The notes beneath the pieces were generated by a model, which did no database searches, was not told the DNA's origin, and was given only the letters and a program-made list of their open reading frames with translations. A DNA stretch of 13,381 nucleotides from an uncultured Bacteroidales bacterium. GTDB lineage: Bacteria > Bacteroidota > Bacteroidia > Bacteroidales > P3. Made by a program: the position numbers and the translations under genes. This document shows positions 1 through 5,400 of this stretch, one piece after another. Location: the NCBI GenBank assembly GCA_937876865.1, contig CALEFF010000015.1, positions 1-13,381 on the forward strand. Direction: 5' to 3'. Each line of letters starts with the position of its first letter. Position 1 is the first letter of the stretch.

Positions 1-1326
1 CCAACGCCATGTTGGAAGGAAGTCTTGAATACCGATGTTGTACCACTCGTCGTTGTAAGTAGTTTCTCCTTCATTTTTGAAGAACTGACCGTTACCCAAG
101 TTGAAGTAAGTAACAAATGGGAAATAATCGTTTGCAGTCCACGACAAAGTCGATTTTGCTGCTACAAGTTTCGAAACACCAAAAAAGTCTGGTGTTCCTG
201 AACAAAGCTTACTAGAAATTGTAAGATCATTAACAGGGTTACGAGTTCCACCAGTGAAGAAGTACTCCGACTTTGTTTGATAGTGTGTTTGAATAGATTT
301 AGGATTTGAACCTAGTTCATTTGAACTTTCATAAATCATATTCTTGTTATGAGCACCCCAAAGCCCTACAGAAGCAGCAGCTTGGTCAATGTAACTCCAA
401 CCTGCACTACTACGTCCTTGCATATCCATACCTCCGTATACATCGTAAGAAGAAACGTATTCAGAGAAATTTCCTCCTGCATTATTGATAAGCGTATTTG
501 CAGAAGATACAGATCCAGACAAATTACCCCAGTTGTAGTTCAAGAAGAAACCATTAGCAGCAGGGAAGAAGCAGTCGAAACTTGTACTTCCACAATAAGA
601 AGATGAAGCAGACAAACTACTACTTAAATTGTAAAAGTCAAAGTGCAAAAGATCCATGTCATATTTATCTCTCAAACTATGGCAATTGAAAAGCAAAGTT
701 TTCATTGCTGTGAAACATTCCCAAGTTTGTTCTGAGTTGAAACCGATACCATCAATACCGTAATACTTTAACAATTGCATCAATTTATCAGCGCCACCTT
801 GAGTAAGCGTGTAGTAGTTCTGACCATGACCGCCGTTGCTATTAGATTGATTTTCTGCCCAAGGAGCCGCCGAAACACAACTTGTTGCCACACCATTTTT
901 ATGACAAACATCGGCAAAAGCACCAGGTTGACGCAAAAGACCTTGTGTCCAGTTCCCGTGAATATCAATGTAACTCCAAGAACTAAATGCTTCAGAATCA
1001 AAAGCATAACGTGGCAAAGAGGTCCATCCACCTTCGTTAATTGGTACCCACCACAACACTTTACGTTGACGACGCATATCCTTTTTACTATCTTGGATAA
1101 CCTGCGAGTTAACGTTTGTAAAACGCTTCAATGGACGAACACGACCAATGAAGAAATTGTCATTTTCTGTTCCGTCAGGAGCAGAACCCGGTTGCCATGA
1201 CCCATAATATTGCCACATCCAACCTGCCACATCGTTGTCGCCGATGTAGTTTTCGTGCTTACAAACAGCAAAAGAACTCACCGTTGCAAACAACAACACA
1301 ACCACAAAGAATAATTTCTTTTTCAT
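1..1326 (-). CDS. GH85 endo-beta-N-acetylglucosaminidase, 5' part (truncated by window edge)
   Basis: An uninterrupted frame runs from the ATG at 1324-1326 to the left edge (442 codons, no stop). It starts with a basic, hydrophobic signal peptide (residues 1-20, ending SSFA), so the product is probably exported; there is no clear lipobox. Residues 110-155 read like the GH85 barrel start (WSYIDIHGNWTQGL, then FADVCHKNGV). Residues 188-199 (YYGIDGIGFNSE) hold the family N-x-E catalytic pair, N197 and E199. Later GFFLNYNW and SYDVYGGMDMQGR match further GH85 blocks. GH85 enzymes cut the chitobiose core of N-glycans, so a glycan-foraging role is inferred. It is transcribed away from the integrase and is probably host DNA flanking the element. 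The C-terminal part, where accessory domains usually sit, lies outside the window. Family assignment is from motif recognition only. Confidence 0.85.
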   Translation of the reverse strand, partial: MKKKLFFVVVLLFATVSSFAVCKHENYIGDNDVAGWMWQYYGSWQPGSAPDGTENDNFFIGRVRPLKRFTNVNSQVIQDSKKDMRRQRKVLWWVPINEGGWTSLPRYAFDSEAFSSWSYIDIHGNWTQGLLRQPGAFADVCHKNGVATSCVSAAPWAENQSNSNGGHGQNYYTLTQGGADKLMQLLKYYGIDGIGFNSEQTWECFTAMKTLLFNCHSLRDKYDMDLLHFDFYNLSSSLSASSSYCGSTSFDCFFPAANGFFLNYNWGNLSGSVSSANTLINNAGGNFSEYVSSYDVYGGMDMQGRSSAGWSYIDQAAASVGLWGAHNKNMIYESSNELGSNPKSIQTHYQTKSEYFFTGGTRNPVNDLTISSKLCSGTPDFFGVSKLVAAKSTLSWTANDYFPFVTYFNLGNGQFFKNEGETTYNDEWYNIGIQDFLPTWRW

Positions 1327-1374
1327 TTTAAATAATTTTAATTAGACAATAAATTAAATTTTGACATTTGACGA

Positions 1375-1382
1375 CAAAGATA
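1375..1382 (-). promoter_or_regulatory. Putative -7 box of the GH85 gene promoter
   Basis: On the minus strand this reads TATCTTTG, a full match to the Bacteroidetes -7 consensus TAnnTTTG, about 50 nt upstream of the GH85 ATG. No TTTG -33 element is visible at the expected distance; that position falls in a long T run. The call therefore rests on one box only. Confidence 0.45.
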
Positions 1383-1384
1383 AT

Positions 1385-1416
1385 GTCTATTTTTCCTAAA
1401 AAAAAAAAAAATAGAC
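1385..1416. repeat. 10-bp inverted repeat upstream of the GH85 promoter
   Basis: GTCTATTTTT (1385-1394) is perfectly complementary to AAAAATAGAC (1407-1416), with a 12-nt A-rich spacer. It sits just upstream of the GH85 -7 box, so it could be an operator or a transcription stop for anything entering from the element. The sequence alone does not decide between these. Confidence 0.5.
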
Positions 1417-1536
1417 TTTTTTCCCAAAAAGAGAACAAACCATCAGATTAAATAAAAATTACTATTTCTTAAATAAAATACATATAGATAGGTAAAATAT
1501 AGGGTTTTAGGTTGTTTTGATAGATATATTTACTAT

Positions 1537-1581
1537 TTTTGTCGCAATTAGATACAAATTCTGTTTCTTTTTGCGACAAAA
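1537..1581. repeat. 11-bp inverted repeat upstream of the integrase gene
   Basis: TTTTGTCGCAA (1537-1547) and TTGCGACAAAA (1571-1581) form a perfect 11-bp inverted repeat with a 23-nt spacer. The left arm overlaps a possible plus-strand -7 box, TATTTTTG at 1534-1541. Its place directly before an integrase suggests an Int or Xis binding site, or an operator controlling int. It could also form part of the left attachment region. The function is inferred from position only. Confidence 0.6.
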
Positions 1582-1601
1582 TGTTTACGGAATGTTTACG
1601 G
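1580..1601 (+). repeat. Tandem direct repeat AATGTTTACGG x2 before int
   Basis: Two exact, abutting 11-bp copies (1580-1590 and 1591-1601) lie 18 nt upstream of the integrase ATG, touching the right arm of the preceding inverted repeat. A pair of 11-mers one helical turn apart is typical of phage integrase or excisionase arm sites, which makes that the favoured reading. A second short direct repeat, TTAAATAAAA, occurs further upstream at 1448-1457 and 1469-1478, 21 bp apart. Confidence 0.55.
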
Positions 1602-1619
1602 AAATAAAATATAATTTCT

Positions 1620-2822
1620 ATGCCAACTTTTAAGCCAGTTATAAGCAAAAGCGACGAGAGAAAAGATGGAACGTTTCTCGTGAAGATACGAATGATTCAT
1701 AACAGACAAACTCGTTACATACGAACTCCTTTCTATGTACACAAAAGTGACATTACCAAAAAGGGAGCAATAAAAGACAGGTTTTTGCTTGACAAGTTAG
1801 ATGAGAGGTGTGCTGAATTAAGAAGGAGAGTAACTGAATTAGGTTTTCAGGTAGAAGAAATGTCTATTGATGCGTTGAAAGAAAAACTAACATCAAAAGA
1901 GATTGTAGATATAGACCTTTTTGAGTTTTGCTGTAAGGTGCAAGATGAGTTAAAAAAGAACAATAGAAATGGTACTGCGGAGTGTTATATGATTGCCATA
2001 AAGCATTTCAAGAAATACTTAAACAAAGACAAGATACTTATAAGAGAGATAAACAAGTCTGTAGTAAATGCTTATGTTAAATTTTTGTCGGAAACAAAAA
2101 AAACAAGAACGGTAAAGTTGAGGGTTGCTCTTTTGTCTTCGTTGTTCAATATGGCAAGAAAAGAATATAACGATGAGGAATTAGGCATTATAAGGGTTTT
2201 GTACAACCCATTTGCAGATGTTAAGGTAAATGTTGTAGAGGATAAGAAAAACGCATTTCCAAGTGTTGAGTATATGCAAAAATTCATAGACAACAAGACT
2301 GAATCGCAATATGAAAAGGATATGTTTTTGTTTTCGTTTTGTGCATTAGGTATAAATATGGCAGACATTGTTGCATTAAAGAAAACCGACTACAACAGTG
2401 CAACGAACACCATAAGATATAAGAGAAAGAAAATAGAAAGACGATGTGGGGAAGATAGTGTTATTGAAGTAAAACTGAATGAAGTTACAAATAAGATTTT
2501 AGAGAGATACAAAGACAACACAAATTCAAAATTACTATTAAAACTCCCAAAAGCACTTAGTGTATTAAGATACGACAAGATTGAAAAGGAATTGGGGTTT
2601 GAGCATTTTACATTCTACACCGCAAGGCACACAATGGCTTCGTTTGCAAGAAACATTTGCAAGATAGACAAATATGTTGTTCACGAAATGTTAAACCACA
2701 CTCCAGATGCAAAAATGCGCATAACCGATGCCTATATAGACAAGAGTTACACGCATTTATGGGAAGCGAATGATAAACTTATGAGTCTTTTTGATTGGTC
2801 TGTTTATCTTTCTGAGTTTTAG
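1620..2822 (+). CDS. int: Tyrosine recombinase / phage integrase
   Basis: A 400-aa protein, the usual length for Bacteroidetes phage and ICE integrases. Residues 1-90 look like an arm-binding domain, residues 95-185 like a SAM-like core-binding domain, and residues 210-390 like the catalytic domain. Catalytic residues visible are R336 in TARHT, H337, H360 in LNH, and the nucleophile Y372 in DAYID. Where the first catalytic Arg is expected (GLR in the family consensus) there is N246 in ALGIN. Y333 replaces the His of HxxR. Such substitutions are known in Bacteroidetes recombinases such as IntDOT, so activity is likely. The enzyme would integrate and excise the element, and the repeats just upstream fit its binding sites. 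Its 3' end overlaps the convergent coiled-coil gene by 44 bp, with no terminator between them. It has no visible Shine-Dalgarno sequence, as is normal in this phylum. Confidence 0.93.
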   Translation: MPTFKPVISKSDERKDGTFLVKIRMIHNRQTRYIRTPFYVHKSDITKKGAIKDRFLLDKLDERCAELRRRVTELGFQVEEMSIDALKEKLTSKEIVDIDLFEFCCKVQDELKKNNRNGTAECYMIAIKHFKKYLNKDKILIREINKSVVNAYVKFLSETKKTRTVKLRVALLSSLFNMARKEYNDEELGIIRVLYNPFADVKVNVVEDKKNAFPSVEYMQKFIDNKTESQYEKDMFLFSFCALGINMADIVALKKTDYNSATNTIRYKRKKIERRCGEDSVIEVKLNEVTNKILERYKDNTNSKLLLKLPKALSVLRYDKIEKELGFEHFTFYTARHTMASFARNICKIDKYVVHEMLNHTPDAKMRITDAYIDKSYTHLWEANDKLMSLFDWSVYLSEF

Positions 2823-3102
2823 TTTTTCTCTTGAACTTTTTTGCAGGTTTTTCTACTTCTGCTTCTACTTCGGAAGGAGTTTCTTCTTTTTGTTGCTCCT
2901 TTTGTTCGTTGAGTTGTTGCTCTAACAAGGCAATCTTTTCGTTTAGTCCCTTGTTTTTCTTTTTTAATTCTTTATTAGAAGATTTTAGGTCTTTGATTTC
3001 ATCTTCAAGACAATAATAATCAATTGCTAAATCTTCCCACGCATTCTTTTTAAGAATGACAAGCCCAAAAAGGCTAACGAATTTAATCTTCTTTTCTGAC
3101 AT
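2779..3102 (-). CDS. Small charged coiled-coil protein, unknown function
   Basis: A 107-aa protein that I do not recognise. Residues 1-25 are fairly hydrophobic. Residues 28-72 form a strong heptad coiled coil rich in Lys, Glu and Leu (LEDEIKDLKSSNKELKKKN). The C-terminal 35 residues are a Pro/Glu then Lys-rich tail (KKFKRKTKTQKDKQ) of low complexity that could bind nucleic acid. It is the last gene of a four-gene minus-strand operon: its start overlaps the end of the upstream DUF3127-like gene by 20 bp, which suggests translational coupling. Its last 44 bp are antisense to the integrase 3' end. Heptad structure and operon packing support a real gene. A DNA-linked or scaffold role is only a guess. 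Confidence 0.65.
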   Translation of the reverse strand: MSEKKIKFVSLFGLVILKKNAWEDLAIDYYCLEDEIKDLKSSNKELKKKNKGLNEKIALLEQQLNEQKEQQKEETPSEVEAEVEKPAKKFKRKTKTQKDKQTNQKDS

Positions 3103-3403
3103 AATTAAACCTCCAACATTTTAAGTTATTATAATATTTACCTTTATATACATTTGCTGTTATTGATATTTCTACACAAACTAATTTGCCGATTTCAGGC
3201 GCAATGGTTGGTTTGTATGTTTTGGAATACATATATAAGAATACGGTTTGCTGATACGTTTCGTTTAGTTCTCTCAGCAAGAAACCTTGTCTATAGAACT
3301 TATATCCGTTGTCGCTTATTACCTCTTCTACATCTTGTACCGATTCACAAATACCTGTGAAATTGATATTGTTTTTTCTTGATAAATGTTCGTTTTTATT
3401 CAT
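3083..3403 (-). CDS. DUF3127/SSB-like OB-fold protein
   Basis: A 106-aa protein. After an N-terminal tail, residues 15-100 follow the pattern of DUF3127 and related Bacteroidetes single-strand-binding-like proteins. A G-I-C-E-S-V first strand opens the domain. TYQQTVFLYMYS corresponds to the YPQTIAIEF-type strand, IGKLVCVEISITANVYKG to the GDEVTVSVNIRG strand, and the end GKYYNNLKCWRFNYV to the KYFNSLTAWRI signature. OB-fold proteins of this type probably bind single-stranded DNA, which fits a phage early region that also has RecT and a replisome organizer. It starts 2 nt after the stop of the upstream putative DNA-binding gene and overlaps the next gene by 20 bp. The family call is by eye, from the C-terminal motif mainly. 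Confidence 0.6.
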   Translation of the reverse strand: MNKNEHLSRKNNINFTGICESVQDVEEVISDNGYKFYRQGFLLRELNETYQQTVFLYMYSKTYKPTIAPEIGKLVCVEISITANVYKGKYYNNLKCWRFNYVRKED

Positions 3404-3405
3404 TA

Positions 3406-3687
3406 TTATATCTTGTATTTGTTTTGATACTTCTCTGCTATTTTTAATGATTCAATCTCAAAAATAGAATAAACCTTGCTTGAACGTTCCGTTGCGCCAA
3501 CTCTATTAAAGTGCAAAAGTCCTCTTTTTGTTCTGTCTTTGAGCCAAGCCTTGCCATATAATTCAATAGCCTTTCGCTCGGAAATATCATCTTCTTTTCT
3601 GCCTTGCAAAGCACAAGCAGCCCTAACTCCTAATGCGGCAGACTGACAAATTAAATCCTTGAAATCTTCACTCGACAAAACAAACAT
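3406..3687 (-). CDS. Putative small DNA-binding protein (excisionase-like position)
   Basis: A 93-aa protein with an N-terminal helical segment (residues 5-30). A second part at residues 34-85 (ISERKAIELYGKAWLKDRTKRGLL ... VYSIFEIESLK) reads like a small winged or MerR-type helix-turn-helix: helix, basic recognition helix, Tyr-containing wing, helix. Phage recombination directionality factors are often this size, basic, and encoded next to int, so Xis is a reasonable candidate. No family was recognised with certainty. It lies in the middle of the four-gene operon, 1 nt after the upstream stop and 2 nt before the downstream start. An alternative is a small phage transcription regulator. Confidence 0.5.
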   Translation of the reverse strand: MFVLSSEDFKDLICQSAALGVRAACALQGRKEDDISERKAIELYGKAWLKDRTKRGLLHFNRVGATERSSKVYSIFEIESLKIAEKYQNKYKI

Positions 3688-3688
3688 A

Positions 3689-3991
3689 TCAAACCTTAAA
3701 AAAACTTTTTGCTACAATAAGATTGTAAAATCCGTTTTCGCTTTTTTTTGCATACGTGCGATAAAAAATCTTCAACATATCCCCTGAGCGCACTTGCAAT
3801 AAACTATTCATCAAACCGCCAAATATAACAAATGACATAGATTGAGGATTTCTCATATTTTCTATAACAATCAATCTGGCAGCTCTTGTATTCGTATTCC
3901 CATTTCTATAGTTAAAATACTCTATTGAGTTAATTCTACCAACAAAGAAATTTTTGTTTCTTATATTTTTTTTTATTCTTTTCTCTATCAT
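3689..3991 (-). CDS. Basic OB-fold-like protein, unknown function
   Basis: A 100-aa basic protein, first gene of the four-gene minus-strand operon, with a well-formed promoter 30-70 nt upstream. After a Lys/Arg-rich start, the pattern FVGRINSIEYF, ARLIVIEN, MSFVIFGGLMNSLLQVRSGDMLKIFYR and GFYNLIVAKSFF has strand lengths and a central 'V-x-x-GDxLxI' turn that resemble an OB fold such as SSB. No specific family is recognised, so single-strand binding is an inference. If correct, this operon carries two different OB-fold-like proteins (this one and the DUF3127-like one). Confidence 0.55.
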   Translation of the reverse strand: MIEKRIKKNIRNKNFFVGRINSIEYFNYRNGNTNTRAARLIVIENMRNPQSMSFVIFGGLMNSLLQVRSGDMLKIFYRTYAKKSENGFYNLIVAKSFFKV

Positions 3992-4026
3992 TTTTATACA
4001 AACAAAGATGAATAAGATTTACATAG

Positions 4027-4058
4027 CAAAAATACATATAATTTTATTTTACAACAAA
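4027..4058 (-). promoter_or_regulatory. Promoter of the int-proximal leftward operon
   Basis: Read on the minus strand: TTTG (4055-4058), a 20-nt spacer, then TATTTTTG (4027-4034), a full match to the Bacteroidetes -33/-7 promoter pattern. Transcription would start near 4020, about 30 nt before the ATG at 3991. It gives the four genes down to 2779 their own promoter, separate from the main early operon. Confidence 0.65.
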
Positions 4059-4346
4059 ATAAAACATAATAAACGTATGTATTTTTTCATACAATAAATT
4101 GTTTTGAGATAACGATTTTTTTATCTTACCTTTGCAGAAGCAAGTTTTCAATTCTTTTTTTAATTGTTTAATTTGTTTTTTTGTTTTTGTTTTTCGAGCG
4201 CAAGAGTTTATTTCTCCTGCGCTTTTTCTATTATATACTTCACTAATCATATCAATAAGGCAAATCATCTCCGTAATTAGATTGCGTTTAGTTGCTTTGA
4301 TTGATTTGGTTTTTATTCTTGTCTTCAAAGACATAGAATCGCCCAT
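4044..4346 (-). CDS. Doubtful small Lys-rich protein
   Basis: An open frame of 100 aa, strongly basic, with helical stretches (RNLITEMICLIDMISEVYNRKSAGEI, then KKQIKQLKKELKTC). Later starts exist at Met5 and at Met27 (about 4268); the latter would remove the 59-bp overlap with the upstream 64-aa gene. Against it: its 3' end runs over the promoter of the next operon, and its middle is opposite a plus-strand promoter and hairpin terminator. It may be a real gene with a shorter N-terminus, or an accidental frame in Lys-coding AT-rich DNA. No family is recognised. Confidence 0.35.
   Translation of the reverse strand: MGDSMSLKTRIKTKSIKATKRNLITEMICLIDMISEVYNRKSAGEINSCARKTKTKKQIKQLKKELKTCFCKGKIKKSLSQNNLLYEKIHTFIMFYFVVK
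4103..4134 (+). promoter_or_regulatory. Plus-strand promoter in the otherwise leftward region
   Basis: TTTG (4103-4106), a 20-nt spacer and TACCTTTG (4127-4134) match the Bacteroidetes -33/-7 pattern fully. The predicted start is about 4141. Between the boxes, AGATAA (4107-4112) and TTATCT (4121-4126) form a short inverted repeat that could be an operator. No convincing plus-strand coding region follows, but a hairpin terminator does. Confidence 0.55.
4141..4227 (+). ncRNA. Candidate small RNA of about 87 nt, antisense to the leftward genes
   Basis: A consensus plus-strand promoter at 4103-4134 predicts a start near 4141. A hairpin at 4197-4223 followed by a T tract predicts an end near 4227. 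The transcript would be very U-rich in its 5' two-thirds and hold no useful reading frame. It would be antisense to the doubtful 100-aa ORF and diverge from the promoter of the int-proximal operon. No known RNA family is recognised; the call rests only on the promoter and terminator pair. Confidence 0.4.
4197..4227 (+). terminator. Rho-independent terminator for the candidate small RNA
   Basis: AGCGCAAGAG (4197-4206) pairs with CTCCTGCGCT (4214-4223) with one A-C mismatch and a 7-nt loop. T4223-T4227 form the T tract on the plus strand. The direction of the T tract fits plus-strand transcription. Confidence 0.5.
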
Positions 4347-4482
4347 CCCAACCGAGTGGCACTACATCAAGTTTTCCAAATTGCTTTCCGTCTTTCTCAA
4401 ATAATTTTCCAATGTTTACCCAGCGAGTTTTCTCCTCGCCATTAACTACATAAGTCTGTTTAATCGTAATGTTTTGTGTCAT
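4288..4482 (-). CDS. Small phage protein, unknown function
   Basis: A 64-aa protein. It begins with alternating beta-type sequence (NITIKQTYVVNGEEKTRWVNIGKLFEKDGKQFGKLDVVPLGWDGRFYVFED). The pattern 'GEEKTRWVNIGKLFEKDGK' followed by a Leu-Asp-Val-x-Pro strand is one I associate with short hypothetical proteins of Bacteroides phages and mobile elements, but no function is known to me. It starts about 45 nt after the stop of the Cys-rich gene at 4528. Balanced composition and the ordered beta pattern make it a real gene more likely than not. Confidence 0.65.
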   Translation of the reverse strand: MTQNITIKQTYVVNGEEKTRWVNIGKLFEKDGKQFGKLDVVPLGWDGRFYVFEDKNKNQINQSN

Positions 4483-4527
4483 AGTTGTATCATTTAATTA
4501 GTTATTTCAAATTCATCTTGCAGTTGC

Positions 4528-4746
4528 TCAATAATAATCCATATCCGCAAACATTTCACATTGTTCTGTTTCATAGTCGTATTGTTCCTCAATAAATGGA
4601 GCGAAATCTTTTGGGTCTAAAAATCCATTTACGGCTTTTTTACATTGTTCCTTTCGCAACCAATACCTGTAACACTTATCTCTTATTGCACAGGCTCTGC
4701 CCATACAATGGGCTACATCTTTGATGTATGTTATTCCTTTGCTCAT
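4528..4746 (-). CDS. Cys-rich small protein, copy A
   Basis: A 72-aa protein starting MSKGITYIKDVAHCMG. A longer frame to 4812 exists, but the ATG at 4744-4746 is chosen because it overlaps the upstream stop as ATGA and because the paralog at 6466-6657 begins at the same residue. Cysteines at 14, 19, 25, 35 and 63, with His13, suggest metal binding (zinc or Fe-S); C14-x4-C19-x5-C25 and a C-terminal Cys after a YDYETEQ segment are shared with the paralog. No family is recognised. Its first 47 nt and its upstream DNA belong to an 82-bp block repeated at 6611-6692. Confidence 0.7.
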   Translation of the reverse strand: MSKGITYIKDVAHCMGRACAIRDKCYRYWLRKEQCKKAVNGFLDPKDFAPFIEEQYDYETEQCEMFADMDYY

Positions 4747-4781
4747 AGTTCTAACTTTGGTAATGGTAAATAATGGGTGTA
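4700..4781. repeat. 82-bp direct repeat, copy A
   Basis: This block matches 6611-6692 at 79 of 82 positions, with the first 48 identical. It covers the last codons of the DUF551-like gene (THYLPLPKLEL), the ATGA overlap, and the first 16 codons of the Cys-rich gene. It marks a segmental duplication within the element. Confidence 0.9.
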
Positions 4782-4973
4782 ACCTGTATTTCGCTCTATT
4801 TCTCCACACCAACTATAAATATCTTGGTCAGGCGAAAGCATAGCGTAGGAATCGCCATATCCGATACATAGCATTGCAATAGGCACTCCGTTTTTATGAA
4901 GTTCTACTATTATATCAAGTACTTCCTCTGTTGCAAAACCGTTATCATCACGGTCAATTTTTATCCACTTCAT
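4743..4973 (-). CDS. DUF551-like small phage protein
   Basis: A 76-aa protein opening with MKWIKIDRD and ending with YTHYLPLPKLEL. The 'M-x-W-I' start and the 'THW/YMPLP' end are the two hallmarks of DUF551-type phage proteins; the middle is a beta-type domain (ITMLCIGYGDSYAML-like strand, then YSWCGEIE). The function of the family is unknown. It is coupled at both ends: its ATG overlaps the YopX stop (4970-4973, ATGA) and its TGA overlaps the start of the Cys-rich gene. A remnant of an identical C-terminus lies before the second Cys-rich gene near 6656-6695. Confidence 0.65.
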   Translation of the reverse strand: MKWIKIDRDDNGFATEEVLDIIVELHKNGVPIAMLCIGYGDSYAMLSPDQDIYSWCGEIERNTGYTHYLPLPKLEL

Positions 4974-5398
4974 TCCGCACCTCCTTTAAGTAGTTCAGGG
5001 TTGTCGTGGATATTGCCGATGACTTCGCAAGTTGTATTGCTATGAAGATAGAAATAACGCAATCTGTTATTAAACATAAACTGAGCGTTGATGTATTTTA
5101 TTTCAAAAACATCATAACCTGATACATTTACGAAATTGCCACCTCTATTAAGCTCTTTGCCAAATTGTTTAGTTTTAACAATATCTCCCTCATATATCTC
5201 TTTACCGTTCTTGTCGAGCAGTCCTGTGAACTGACCTACGGTTTCACGTTTTACCGCACACTCACCGTATCGAACTTTTCCGTTGCTATTGTAAGGAAAC
5301 ATAATACTTGGCATATAACCCATTCGCTGAATGAGGTCGCCATTTACCCATTTATCTGTTTCAACGTCCTTTCCTCTGAATTTTATTTTTCGTTCCAT
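4970..5398 (-). CDS. YopX family protein
   Basis: A 142-aa protein with the full YopX pattern (PF09643): MERKIKFRGKDVETDKWVNGDLI at the start, VGQFTGLLDKNGKEIYEGDIVK in the centre, and a C-terminal EVIGNIHDNPELL. YopX proteins are common in phage early and accessory regions of Firmicutes and Bacteroidetes; they form beta-rich multimers, but no biochemical role is established. The length is normal for the family. The stop overlaps the next ATG by the ATGA arrangement, and the start follows the ASCH fusion gene stop by 2 nt, so it belongs to the same early operon. Confidence 0.88.
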   Translation of the reverse strand: MERKIKFRGKDVETDKWVNGDLIQRMGYMPSIMFPYNSNGKVRYGECAVKRETVGQFTGLLDKNGKEIYEGDIVKTKQFGKELNRGGNFVNVSGYDVFEIKYINAQFMFNNRLRYFYLHSNTTCEVIGNIHDNPELLKGGAE

Positions 5399-5400
5399 AA

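Noticed and set aside
775..1200. Plus-strand 141-aa frame opposite the GH85 gene
   Set aside because: The minus strand carries a motif-supported GH85 frame across the whole region, so this is an antisense shadow.
1398..1412. Long A run near the GH85 promoter as a phase-variation tract
   Set aside because: It lies outside any coding region and inside the loop of an inverted repeat; nothing besides its length supports a switching role.
1327..1619. tRNA gene as integration target at the left junction
   Set aside because: No cloverleaf or tRNA 3' end could be recognised on either strand in this gap.
4075..4092. GTATG/CATAC mini-hairpin as a terminator of the early operon
   Set aside because: The stem is only 5 bp and has no T tract, so it is too weak to call.
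4132..4404. Plus-strand 90-aa frame after the plus-strand promoter
   Set aside because: Its hydrophobic Phe/Leu/Ile composition is what antisense Lys/Glu codons give, it covers a hairpin terminator and it runs into a real minus-strand gene.
4747..4812. 22-residue N-terminal extension of the Cys-rich protein copy A
   Set aside because: The paralog starts at the inner Met, the ATGA overlap supports that start, and the extension is the DUF551-like gene read in another frame.
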